From Takakia lepidozioides (lineage: Eukaryota > Streptophyta > Takakiopsida > Takakiales > Takakiaceae): a DNA stretch of 60,000 nt. Numbering within the stretch: position 1 is the first letter of the stretch; each line of letters opens with the position of its first letter. A program made the position numbers and the translations under genes. The notes beneath the pieces were generated by a model. The model did no database searches. It was not told where the DNA came from and saw only the letters and a program-made list of their open reading frames with translations. The DNA lies in assembly GCA_030704615.1 (NCBI GenBank), contig CM060732.1, forward strand, positions 2,668,001 through 2,728,000, written 5' to 3'. This document shows positions 42,561 through 53,160 of the stretch, piece after piece.

Positions 42561-43400
42561 CGGATGGATGGAAATCCGGCGCCGGATTTCCATCCGCCAG
42601 GTAAGTCGGCGCGCAAAATTTTCGTCATGCAGGTAATTCGAAGAGCGGATGGATGGAAATCCGGCGCCGGATTTCCATCCGCCAGGTAGGTCGGCGCGCA
42701 AAATTTCCATCATGCAGGTTATTCGGAGCGCGGATGGATGGAAATCCGGCGCCGGATTTCCATCCTCCAGGTAAGTCGGCGCTGCAAATTCGGTAGGGCG
42801 GCGCGCCAAATTTCCCTCACGCAGGTAATTCGGAAGCGGATGGATGGAAATCCGGCGCCGAATTTCCATCCGCGCAGGTAGGGCGGCGCGCGAAATTTCC
42901 CTCACGCAGGTTATTCCGAAGCGGATGGATGGAAATCCGGCGCCGCATTTCCATCCTGCAGGTAATTCGAATCCCGGATGGATGGAAATTCGGCGCTGAA
43001 TTTCCATCCAGCAGGTAAGTGCAATCTCGGATGGATGGAAATTCGGCGCCAAATTTCCATCCAGCAGGTAAGTGGAATCCCGGATGGATGGAAATCCGGC
43101 GCCGCATTTCCATCCTGCAGGTAATTCGAATCCCGGATGGATGGAAATCCGGCGCCGCATTTCCATCCTGCAGGTAATTCGAATCCCGGATGGATGGAAA
43201 TTCGGCGCCGAATTTCCATCCTGCAGGTAACTGGAATCCCGGATGGATGGAAATCCGGCGCCGAATTTCCATCCTGCAGGTAATTCGAAACCCCGATGGA
43301 TGGAAATCCGGCGCCGAATTTCCATCCAGCAGGTAAGTCGGATCGCTTGCGTATGGATATTCGGCGCCGAATTTCCATTCACCAGGTATTTCATCGCTCA
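42560..43400. repeat. Tandem array of about 52-base units with GGCGCC palindromes
   Basis: Units of the form GGATGGATGGAAATCCGGCG-CCGCATTTCCATCC plus GCAGGTAATTCGAATCCC. From 42933 to 43350 the palindromes start at about 42933, 42985, 43036, 43093, 43142, 43197, 43248, 43303 and 43350, spacing 47-57, mean about 52. The GGCGCC core is almost invariant; the base outside CG varies (C, T, G), sometimes symmetrically and sometimes not. Confidence 0.85.
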
Positions 43401-43670
43401 GAATTACCTTCCTGCAGGTAATTGTGATCGATGGATTACCTTCGTGCAGGTAATTCTGAGCGAGAAATTACCTTCCTACCTTCATCGATCACAATTACCT
43501 GCAGGAAGGTAATTCTGAGCGATGAAATACCTGGTGAATGGAAATTCGGCGCCGAATATCCATACGCCAGCGATCCGACTTACCTGCTGGATGGAAATTC
43601 GGCGCCGGATTTCCATCCGTCCGGGATTCCACTTACCTGCTGGATGGAAATTCGGCGCCGAATTTCCATC
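43240..43670. repeat. Long inverted repeat centred near 43455
   Basis: 43321-43440 (GCAGGTAAGTCGGATCGC...CACCAGGTATTTCATCGCTC) recurs inverted at about 43475-43590. The arms include GGCGCC palindromes and GCAGGTAATT units and are nearly identical. Spacer is about 30-40 bases. Confidence 0.75.
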
Positions 43671-44340
43671 CGGGGGATGGTCTCTGTCGGAGAGGTGTCG
43701 GCCTCTCCGCCGCTCTGTTGGATATTCGGTGCCGAATTTCCGTCCGGGGGTTGAAATATGACGGCCAGGTGCCGACCTCTCCCCCCTCCCCGACTGCATT
43801 GGAACGGCCCCGGATTGAAATTCGGCGCCGTTTTCCCATCTGGGGAGGTTTTTATGTCGACCAGTTTTCGGTCTGACCCCCCAACACGACTTCCTTTGGG
43901 AGGGCCCGGATGGAAATTCGGTGCCGAATCTCCATCGAGGGGATGCTCTCTGTCGAACACGTGCCGACCTCTACGCCCGAGGCGACTTCATCCGGGCGTC
44001 CCCTGTTCGATATTCGGTGCCGAATTTCCGTCCGGGGGTTGAAATGTGACGGCCAAGTGCCGGCCTCTCCCCCCTCCCCGAGTGCATCCGAACCGCCCCG
44101 GATGGAAATTCGGCGCCGTTTTTCCATCTGGGGATGTTTTTATGCCGGCCAGTTTTCGGCTTGACCCCCCGACACGACTTCCTTTGGGGGGGCCCGGATG
44201 GAAATTCGGCGCCGAATCTCCATCCAGGGGATGTTCTCTGTCGCACACGCGCCGGCCTCTGCGCCCGAGGCAACTTCATCCGGGCTTCCCTGTTGGATAT
44301 TGGGTGCCGAATTTCCATTTGGGGGTAGTAATGTGACGGC
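43660..44340. repeat. Higher-order repeat of about 288 bases with GGTGCC/GGCGCC cores
   Basis: GATATTCGGTGCCGAATTTC recurs near 43720, 44009 and (as GATATTGGGTGCC) 44296. Between copies the same two other blocks recur (GAAATTCGGCGCCGTTTTTCC and GATGGAAATTCGGCGCCGAATCTCC types), with CT-rich linkers GCCGGCCTCTCCCCCCTCCCC. Hence a three-block unit repeated about 2.3 times. No gene. Confidence 0.75.
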
Positions 44341-44501
44341 ACGGTGCCGGCTTCTCCCCTTCAGCCGTCATCATCCGGACGGCCCCCACTTTCTGACTGC
44401 ATACCGTTGGCAGTTATTGCGCAAAGACCAGGGCCGCATTCCGGAGACAAGGTTCATTAACACTCTGACTGTGGATTTTTGAGATAGTTGGCTCCCTGGA
44501 T

Positions 44502-47208
44502 TTGGATCAGGCTTCGTCGGTCGGACAAATCGGCATCGCATTCATTCCCATCGCTGCATCCCCCTTCTACCAGGGAGCTTCCCCGCACGCCATCCTGGCA
44601 GTCTTGTGTGCACATCTCCCATGGCGGAAAACCCGAGCGCTACAGTGTACTGCCCTCCTCACGAGCATAGAGCTTCATTTCCGTGCAGAGGGACATCTGC
44701 CGGGTGATGGAGAAATATCTGTGCGTTCGATACCACCTGAAACCGGGGTCGGTTTTTTGGAGGAGGAAAGGAAGGACTTTAACGGCCTTGTTGTCGAGAG
44801 TATTGTTGTGCTCCACGATGATTTCGGCGATGGCAGGGAATGGCGAGTTCCACCATCGGACAGCGTCATATACAGGGCTGTTGGGGACTTCATTTGCCCG
44901 CCAAATGCACCTTCTATCCTGGCGCCTTCCACGAAACAATCCGCGAATCAGAGAGTGGCTACCTCAAAGAGTGGCTACCTCAAAGAGAGAAGTCCGCAAC
45001 GAAGTAAATCCAGAGCCGAACCCATCCATGAAGATGAGCGAGAACCGGGTTGTTCACAACCTGTCCGACTCAGACGAGGTCATGGAAGTTCCGAGGTCGT
45101 CCTGGAGATCAGGCAAGTCCTCAATGGACGTCAGTGGAGGAGGGAGTCATATTCCCAGCACAAGCACCGCAGTTCGATCTATTCTTGAAATTCTGCGAGG
45201 GCTTCACCTGGAGGGACACCGGTCGGAGCTGGCCGGGCTGGACTACAGCAAGTTCGCAATTAAATCGGTTACATGCCTTCCCGCCGACGTCGACGGTAAT
45301 ATCTTCTTTGAGTTCCCTCCTCGGGCGGACTACTCGAGGGCGTCCGGAATGTTGACAGATATGGATAGAAAACATGACGGTCATCCTTGGTGCGTTACCA
45401 AAACCACCAGCATGAAGATGCTCGATGGTGTGCGGGTGCGCTACGTTGTTTGTGCGGGCGCGTTGCGGTGTTTCTCCCCAACTTGCTTCCACTTTAAATC
45501 CAGAGGTCACAGGAACGAGACCGATTGGACAGGCACAGCTCATCAACCATTTCGAGCTCAGGAGAAGGTTCCGAACTCCACATTTAAGCATTGCTGGAGT
45601 CGGTGTCCCACGTATGTTCACCGAATGTCCGAAACCACATTGTCTCATGCAAACAGAAAATTGGGCGTGGCTCGGATATGCACTCCATTCTGGAGGTGAA
45701 GCGACGATGTGGATATGACTACATTCATGGAAGTAGGTTTCAAGGACAAGGGACTGAGGCATATCGTTGTTTCGTATTCAAAATGTCCACGTGTGGACCT
45801 GGCAGCGGCGTCGAACTGGTCGACAGGATGACGAGTGGGAACTTGTCAAACAGTTGGGTCATGTTCGACCATATCAAGCGAATTACAAATCACCAGTGGG
45901 TGACAATGGGTGCACATGTCTACGACACCCACTGCAGGATGCTAATGACAATTGCTATTTATGAGATGAAAGGAGAGGACACACAATCGGAGATGCTTCT
46001 TTGGCAGGGAATAAACGAACAGATGGCCAAGGCGGGATTGCCCCCTCCCAATTTCCGTGGTTTCATGGCGGACAACGCACAAGCAAATTGGGCTGCCATC
46101 CGAAGGGTGTACGGGCAAGACCCAATGTTCCCATGGAAGGCAAGGAGAGATCTTGTGGGTTCCATTTTCTGCAGAGCCTTTCGCAGTACACAACCAGGCT
46201 CGTGGCGCCAGATTTCAGAGAGGAGCACCGTTCCATGCGCCTTGCGTGGAAGCGCGCTCCCACCTTGGATGATGCAGAGACACAGTTTGCATGCATACGG
46301 GCTTGGTGGACATCGTCAGGTGCTGTAAGGAAATCAGACGAGGGAGGAATGGTCAGTTGGCTAGCATGGTGGCATTATCGTTTCCTCCAGTTCGGCGACT
46401 ATATTCGGGAGGTGAGTTGCACGAATTCGCGTCCCGTTGAATATTATTCTTGGCCATATTTGTAACTTGCTTGTAACCTGAACATGTGCTTGTGCAAGAA
46501 ATGTGTCTCGACTCCGACACCGACATGCCCACGACAAACATGGCCGAATCAGTGCACTCTTCCTGGCGTGCCTCCTCTGCAGCGCATCTGGTGGACATCC
46601 TCACTGCCACAACGGAGGACATTGTGAGGTCAATTATGCAGCAATGCAGGTACAACGAGTTCTTGAAAGGGAAACAGTGGGGCTTGGGGCCGGACAGGCA
46701 GGAAATGGTGCAACGCACAGACATCCCGGCCCACGCATTTCCGGTTCCTCAGACCCAGCCATTGCAGACTGCTCGGTCCAGTAGAGACGGATTGGACAAT
46801 TCTGCACATCCCACAATGCGATTCGGAAGAGTGAAGAGACGACACCCTCCCAACAAGTTGAATGAGACTCGGATTGCCAATGCTCTTGGGATGGCTTGCA
46901 CTATTCAGAGCTCCGTGGACGTACCCCCACCCGACCTTGGGCGTGTGTATCGGATGGCAACGGCCGGCTCGGCTGTACGCGACGATGTATACACAATTAC
47001 GATTGGAGTGGAGCCGACTTGCAATTGTACGGACTTCTCGTTGATGGAAGCAAAGAAGGGTTCCAAGTATTATCCGTGCAAGCATCTGTATTACATTTAC
47101 CTGAAGAGGTTGAGGATGAACGTGACTATTGATGACTTTATTCATGCACCGGCGTTGAGCATGAACGAGCTGCACAAACTCCTCCTTAGGGATTCCAGAA
47201 ATCATTGA
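44502..47208 (+). pseudogene. MULE transposase with SWIM zinc finger (MULE-2), internal deletion
   Basis: Collinear with the MULE-1 transposase. Segments: FLEEERKDFNGLVVESIVVL (N-terminal), LTDMDRKHDGHPWCVTKT, the catalytic region (VMFDHIKRITNHQWVTMGAHVYD, GFMADNAQANWAAIRRVYG), an intron at 46412-46498, then LDSDTDMP and a complete SWIM end (CNCTDF...YPCKHLYYIYLKRL, HAPALSMNEL). Versus MULE-1 it lacks about 330 bases near 45598 (the Cys/His-rich DNA-binding part and the following helix). Frame changes are needed near 44740, 45600 and 46130. It also lacks the 250-residue insertion of MULE-1, probably the more ancestral state. The product would cut and rejoin element ends if intact. Confidence 0.85.
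46412..46498 (+). other. Predicted intron in MULE-2 transposase
   Basis: Donor GTGAGT, acceptor TTGTGCAAG, at the same place in the protein as the MULE-1 intron (2232-2314). Confidence 0.7.
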
Positions 47209-47289
47209 TGGGGCAAAGGGAATCCTCCATATGGATATTTTCAATTGCATTTGCTGGCTAATGAAATGCACCCCAAAACTCCATGAACT

Positions 47290-47670
47290 GGTACCTATGT
47301 CTGGGAAAAATGGCGCCGAATTTCTCTTTTGGGGCCGAAAACTGGCTAAGTCCCAACAGGCACTGGTACACTGGTTGTCTGGAAAAATGGCGCCGAATTT
47401 CTCTTTTTTGGGCCGAAAACTGGCTAAGTCCCAACATGCACTGGTACAGTGTCTGGAAAAATGGCGCCAAATTCCCTACTTTGCGCCGAAAACTGGCTAA
47501 GTCCGAACATGCACTGGAAAAATGGCGCCGAATTACCTGTCATGAGGGGACCTATAGCCGCGGAATTCGGCACCATTTTTCGCCAGAGAGACCTATTACT
47601 GCGAAATACGTCGCCGTTTTTTCAGGTTACGGACCCTATTACCGCGAAATTCGGCGCCATATTTGCACAT
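47290..47670. repeat. Right-side GGCGCC repeats of MULE-2
   Basis: Four to five copies of GGAAAAATGGCGCCGAATTT plus GGGCCGAAAACTGGCTAAG, spaced 70-75 bases (about 47307, 47379, 47455, 47516). The GGCTAAGTCC block is the complement of GGACTTAGCC in the left array (41310-42400), so both sides of the transposase carry the same motif in mostly opposite orientation. Confidence 0.8.
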
Positions 47671-47839
47671 GTCGCTGGGAATTGGCATGAGCGGAAGACG
47701 AAATATCATGAGCACAACTGTCAAAACTGCAATTTTCCCTTCAAGGGGCCGAATAATATATCTGTTTTTCCTGACACATTGCATTAAATTATTGTTTTTT
47801 ATTGTTTTTTATTTTCGAAATTTGTACTTCTGCTCATGA

Positions 47840-47906
47840 AAACCGATTGTCTTACTACTCTGCTCATGCCGCTCATGCCGCTCATGCTCATGAAATAGCA
47901 AACCTC
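47840..47906 (+). repeat. MULE-2 right terminus
   Basis: GCTCATGCCGCTCATGCCGC and GCTCATGAAATAGCAAACCTC ending at 47906. Inverted relative to the left terminus. Confidence 0.9.
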
Positions 47907-47915
47907 CCTCTGCTT
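47907..47915. repeat. Target site duplication of MULE-2, right copy
   Basis: CCTCTGCTT, as at 40764-40772. Confidence 0.95.
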
Positions 47916-49745
47916 GGTATTCTGTGTAAAGGGAAGCGGTGTCGCCTCTCTCAGTGTGATGATCAATTCCAGGAGATAGGAGCATGTAAGGAGAGCGGCG
48001 CACCACCGCGGCCGCCATTGCCTTGAAGATGACAGTTATGGGCAGATGAGCAAGCAAGGAAAACGGCCAGCTGCTAGAAGCACAAGGAAGAGAGTCTGGA
48101 CACAATCAATGGGGGGGATAAAGCATGTAGAGTGCTGGCTATATGGCATCTCAGGTTCTCTGTCATCAAGCTTCTAGCTGCTTTTGTGTCTTCTTGTTAT
48201 AAGACCAGGTCGATTCGTAAGAAAGAATTGCATAGAGCGATTTAGTGGGCAAGCCACAGGATGTTCCAAGGGCTGAAGAGGAGCCATCATGGCATGATAA
48301 AGACTGGAATCAAGACAAGGAGAAAAGGTTGAAGTGGCTGCTGACAGGCGATGTCGAGGTGCCACCTTGACAGGCAGACCCACCGCTTCACTAGAGGATA
48401 AAAACAGATAAGTCTGTGGACTATGGGCTTCTTTTGGTGGGAAACTTAGAAATTGCTTTGGTAGATTTAGGACTGCATCTTGGTAGAAGAGAGAAGGTGG
48501 AGACATGTGATAGAGGAAAAGGTTTTTGAAATGGAATGGAGACTCTGGACTTCAAACCAGAACATGGAAATGATGGATGCACCTGATGTTGTGGTGTCAG
48601 TAAGAGAAATGAGTGAAGAGAGAGAGAGAGAGAGTGTTTGTCACTGAAATCAGAATGGTCACTGTTGTCTTCATTCTTGAGTCTTGTTTCAATGTTATAA
48701 ACCTGCACACAATGATGCCGTGGGTAGTGATGCACTGGAACCAATGTAAATCTAGCTTGTTTGCTTGGAGAGATCAAATGAGGGTTAGCTGGAATTGTTG
48801 AAAACATAGAAAGGGTAAGGTGATTTAAGTATGGTGTCAGGATATGAACAACTGCGTTTCACAGTTGAAGACAAAGAAGGGATGAGAGCTGTTTGGGCAA
48901 TGGGTTCTTTGGAAAAAGGTAGTGTGAAGGGCTGAACATTGACAGAGAGAGAGAGAGAGACAGAGACAGAGAAGAAGGGACAAGAGGGAGAGAGGGAGAG
49001 AGAGACTGATGAAGAAGATGGTTGTGTCTTGAGAGACCGAGGATGACTTCAAGGCTGGCTGCACTGGATGCTTGGCAGAGTGTGCATTTGCATTACATGA
49101 TAGATGTGCTGTTGTGAAGAAGTGAGGAGCCTGTAGACATAGAAAGGGATAGAGAAACAGACGAATGAGGGAAGAGAGAGAGAGAGAGAGAAAAGGGGAT
49201 TTGGGAAATGAGAGAGCTGTTCAGCAAAAGGGCTGATGGGGGGGGGGGGTGGCCAATTTGGGGAGGTAAGATGAAGAAAACCTGAACCTTGAATGAAACC
49301 AGTGCCTCTGCAGTTCAAGAAGACCTGAGCTGCCTTCTCCTAAATCTGTGTCACCATTACAAAAGGGGATTTCCGACATGTCACTGCTCAAGGGGGCTTC
49401 ACACAAAGGGTCCTGTTTACCGCTGCCATTGGGCTGCTTGCATCACAAAAAAGATCACGCCAACACGGTTGGTGCCGTGATCATAGGGCTAGGCTGTTGT
49501 ATAGAAGTAGAACCGAGAGCAAGAACAATTCAAAAACTCCCCATCCATGTCTTCTCTTCCGCTGCGGCGTGGATGAGGATTCCGTAAACTCTGATCACGA
49601 ACGAACCTGAAGGAAAACCCATATAGCCGTGTGACGATGGTTGGACAGAGTAAGAACGCTCCTTTCCTTTGCTGGGCAAAATCAACTGGGGGGGAGAGGA
49701 CCACAGCTTTAGGATTAAGCAGAAGGGGATTCACGCCCCTTCTTT
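47916..49745. other. Non-coding stretch with GA microsatellites, probable intron of copy 2
   Basis: I see no gene with a recognisable product. Purine-rich GA runs at about 48618-48635, 48941-48990 and 49176-49192, and a G-run at 49238-49250. Several short frames on both strands have no homologue in the window. By position it is the intron of copy 2 between the exon at 49878-49746 and those below 40380, but extra exons cannot be excluded. Confidence 0.4.
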
Positions 49746-49878
49746 TCACACTACAGCTTTCTGAATGAGCTCGGGCTCCAGCATTTCCGCAAACATGTGC
49801 GGATCAGTGAGACCAGTTTTCCTCACCCTGTACAGCATATGTGCCATGTGGGTATGCACGTACGCATTTTCAGTTACC
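49746..49878 (-). pseudogene. Copy 2 exon (VTENAYVHTHMAHMLYRVRK), missing from copy 1
   Basis: The acceptor TTGCAG|GGTAACTG at 49879 is followed by about 43 codons ending ELIQKAVV before TGA. With gypsy B removed, the ParB exon ending at 59934 (...GACCTCAACTC) joins this exon in phase, giving ADLNS-VTENAY. A donor GTGTGA or GTAGTG near 49750 probably ends the exon. Copy 1 has lost this exon in a deletion near 35340. Confidence 0.55.
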
Positions 49879-49908
49879 CTGCAAGGCACACTCTCCAGTT
49901 CAGTCCAC

Positions 49909-49913
49909 GGAAG
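49909..49913. repeat. Target site duplication of gypsy B, left copy
   Basis: GGAAG, matching 59852-59856. Five bases is usual for Ty3/gypsy integrase. Confidence 0.85.
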
Positions 49914-50836
49914 TGTCGCCCGGCTTTTACTCACCCATCCCTTCGCTATTCGAGGCGGAAACTCCAAGATAGAAGAGTTGGAAATCTCTAAGTACTCAGC
50001 CCGCGCAGAACAATCAGTCATGACCTACAGCTAGTGTATCATGGGGGTGTTTCCTATTTGTTTCCCTTTTGGCATTCATGTTAGCTACCTTATCATTGAT
50101 AATTAAGTACCAGTTTGCTTTATCAATCTATTGGATTCCATCAACTCATCCATTCATTCCACAGCTTCACTCAGATCTCTCTACACAGTGTGATTGTATC
50201 GTATAAGTATCCGATTATGATTTATCAGGTGTCAGGCCGAAGCCATTGTGTCTCTAATCTGCTCTACAATATCACTACAGCTTTGCATATAACAAGCATC
50301 TACTCATCATCTCTCCATCTTCGCTTCCGTTCTTCATCTCTGCCCGATCCCCTCTCCTGCATGACCAAGAATTGCTTCCCCACCAGTGCCTCCAAGAATC
50401 CCCCCAAAAAGCCCCTGCTTCTCCCTTTATCTTCCTACCCGTGGCTCTAACCGTTTCCCTCACTAACCGTCGTCCGTGAACTAACATGTTCCTTTTGCAG
50501 GTGTTGTTCCCCACAGCCGTTCCCTGTCCTGCTCTCCGTTCCCTATGGTCGTGACAGCTGTGTCAAGCTGTGACTGGCTGTGTGAAACTGTGACGGGCTG
50601 TGACTGGCTGTGCGACTGTGTTTGGCTGTGTCGGGCTGTGACTGGCTGTGTGGCTGTGTCTGCTGTGACGACTGTGACGGGCTGTGTTGGATGTGCCGGC
50701 TGTGACGGGTTGTGTAACCCCCCTGTACAGTGCGCTGCTGTCACCCCTAAGGCTCCTGTTGGTCTCAGTCTGTGCAAAATTAAGGGTACCCTATAGATCC
50801 CGTATAAGTGTCTAAGTCCCAGACAGTCCTCTAACA
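49914..50836 (-). repeat. Gypsy B 3' LTR (923 bases)
   Basis: TGTTAGAGGA...GGGCGACA on the minus strand. Contains a degenerate GGCTGTGAC-type minisatellite (50554-50710). Confidence 0.92.
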
Positions 50837-50853
50837 TTACCCCTTCCCCTCTT
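50837..50853 (-). other. Polypurine tract of gypsy B
   Basis: Minus strand AGAGGGGAAGGGGTAA directly before the 3' LTR, same as at 19936-19952. Confidence 0.75.
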
Positions 50854-50874
50854 AAAAAGCCGTGTCCTCACGGT

Positions 50875-53160
50875 TTACTGATTGCGATTAGCAAACCTTT
50901 GTGAGTGAGCACCTTTCTGACGTTGAGAGTTTCGTGGCGGACTGTGTGTACGAGCCCGAGGTCTGTCTCTGGTTGACGGAGATATTTGATCACTACCTGG
51001 ATAAGTGAGGCCCTCTGGAGGCTGATATCGAGGTAACCTTTCTGGCATAGGAGACCCCCGTCGCTTCTTCTCTACCATCTGAATTGCATAGTCTTCTCCC
51101 ATGTCAAAAGAATTCGGTGAAGAAACAGTTGTATCAGAATCTTCATCGCCTCTCAGGTGTTTTAATTTTTGAACTTTTTGTGGAATCCTCTGGGGCATAC
51201 AATGCTGTCCTACCATGTCTGGAAGTTTATATTTTACAACTTGTTGTAACCGCTGAACAGCAAAATTGGTGTAGACACTGAGCTCCTTGTCTGTCCAGGT
51301 GAGTGGGGTACCAATTACTGGTGCAGCGTGCAAGTATTTCCATGCCACATGTCCCTTATAGAAAATATCATCAATGCCGAATTTCTGTGTTGACAAATGG
51401 TTCCAGGCCGCTTGAAACCATGAACGAATTTGAGAATCCTTTTGCATCATAACTTTTGCGTCATATAGGTACATATGAGGTGGCACCGAAGGTAATACCC
51501 AATGATCCCCACTGGAATAACTCAGAAAGCGCGCTTGCATTTTTTGTTGCTCAATGTGATAACGTACCAGAAAACAAGCAGCGTAGTATAACCCGCATCC
51601 CATGACAATACTTGCTACCTCCTTGGTCTTGGTATAAATGAGTCCATGTACAACCTGGAAAACAATTAATTCCCTCAACATGGTACCTGCCTCGTGCCAG
51701 TACTGTGCAAAGTGATGATCCTCAATTGGTCGATTGTTCGGAAGAACTTTAGTCCTAGTTGCCACTGGCAGCCAGATGCGCATGATTTGGTAGTAATGTG
51801 CGAATGACTGCGGAGGACTAAATTCTTTCCAAGCCAAATCCAACATGATGGGAATTTGGTTGAAGGGCATAATCATAGCCCTACTGTACTCCCTTGCAGC
51901 TGGAGTTTTAGGTGGGTTAAAAGCAGCATTGCCCCATACCTCAGGCTGTGGTGGCTGTGGTGTGGTTGTAGTAACAACAGGTTCAGCTACTGGTACAGTG
52001 ACTTGTTGTGGTGTTGGTGGTACTGGCTCTTGTATCATTGGCATCTCCTGCACCTCCTGTGAAGACTGAAAAGCCAAAGTTCTGGCTTGTAAATAAGAAG
52101 CCATTAGCTGTTCCTGAGGGATATAGACTCTTTTGTCGATGTTTGAAGTCATTTCCTCCACTTGAGTCTGCAGTCCGTCTATATCCTCCTGTAACTCTGC
52201 TATCCTACTATAGACATTGTCTATAGTAGTTGTGGCAATGTTCTGCACTTGTAGTCTGAGCTCATTCATCTCGCTTTGGGTGAGCTTTCATGGTGCTTTG
52301 CCCTCTACTGGCCCTTGTGCTAACCAGACCTGCATAAGGCTGTTATCCACCAAGTTGCTTGTGGTTCCCCTGAGAGTTTGCTCCTCTCTTAGCTTGTACA
52401 CTTCTAACTGCTGTTGTAAAGCCTCCATGCGCTTCGCATAAGGTTCAACCAGATTCGCATAGGCAGCAAGTAGATTATTAGCTTCCTTCCAAGCCTTGTT
52501 AGTGACCGTGATTTCAGTTCTATTGGCCATTAGCGTTTGTTGCAACTCCACGATGTGCTTCTCTTGATCAGCTTCAACCTGCCTGTATCGCTTGAAAGTA
52601 TCCTCATTGCGACATATTGTATTCTTCATATCGACAATGAGTTTCATTTGCTCAACATTCTCTTCTTCTGCCTTCGTACATTTTTCGCTTGACTGTTTAT
52701 TTCTTTTGTAGATTGGTCAAGCATAGTTGTGAATGTAGCACATTGTATCACCATCCTGTCATGCACTGTCTGCAACTCTGTATGTAGTGCATTCACTTCT
52801 TGCAACTTGCTTTCATGCTGCACCTGCATTTGGTATAGCTGTTGCTTATGTGCTTCGTGCAACTGGTCTTGCGCGAGGCCTGCCTCAATTAATTGTTCCT
52901 TGGCCAGTTGCAAAGCCGATTCTGTATTCTCCAAGTCTTGCTGCATCTTGAGAGTGAGCTCTTCATCGACCTTGTTTGCACATTCAGTGGCTAGTCGAGC
53001 TTCAAACTCCTTCCTGAGTTCCTATCTCAAGGCTGTCAATTGGGTAGTTGGAACATGGGATTTGACATAAGTCCCCAACAAATTAAGTGTCCTGCCTATG
53101 GAACTCATCAGCATTGCCTGTTGAGGGTCATCATGGTGAGGTTGCTGCTGTTCCTCCTGA
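50875..53160 (-). pseudogene. Gypsy B 3' coiled-coil gene
   Basis: It runs from HHDDPQQAMLMSS (about 53140) through NLLGTYVKSHVPTTQL, a long heptad-rich region, a Pro/Thr linker, and the Trp-rich C-terminal domain ending RSQRFANRNQ. Breaks: a TAG near 53022, a change of frame near 52650 (NVRRQKKRM against the downstream VEQMKLIVDM) also present in gypsy A, and a TGA near 52287 where gypsy A has CGA. The last 464 codons (52269-50875) are open. No known domain; probably a structural or RNA-associated accessory protein of this retrotransposon lineage. Confidence 0.65.

Larger units (their letters stand above)
40773..47906 (+). mobile_element. MULE-2, complete Mutator-like element (7,134 bases)
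   Basis: Bounded by exact 9-base duplications. Left end GGGGGCTGCTATTTCATGAG; right end, reverse complemented, GAGGTTTGCTATTTCATGAG (three differences near the tip). Both ends have CATGAGC-type subterminal repeats. Contents: a fragment of the methyltransferase last exon (minus), long palindrome-rich arrays (41190-44340), a transposase pseudogene (plus), and more GGCGCC repeats before the right end. The transposase is damaged, so it is non-autonomous now. The undamaged duplication implies fairly recent insertion. Confidence 0.93.

Noticed and set aside
42540-43394. 284-codon minus-strand frame of repeated WKFGAGFPSIR units
   Set aside because: Product of the 52-base repeat array; overlapping frames are equally open.
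42900-43400. CRISPR-like array (regular palindromic repeats)
   Set aside because: Eukaryotic transposon context, no unique spacers of uniform length, no cas genes, and repeats vary in sequence.
48400-49400. Short frames on both strands around GA microsatellites
   Set aside because: Low-complexity composition, no homologue in the window, no splice-supported continuity with the neighbouring cargo-gene exons.
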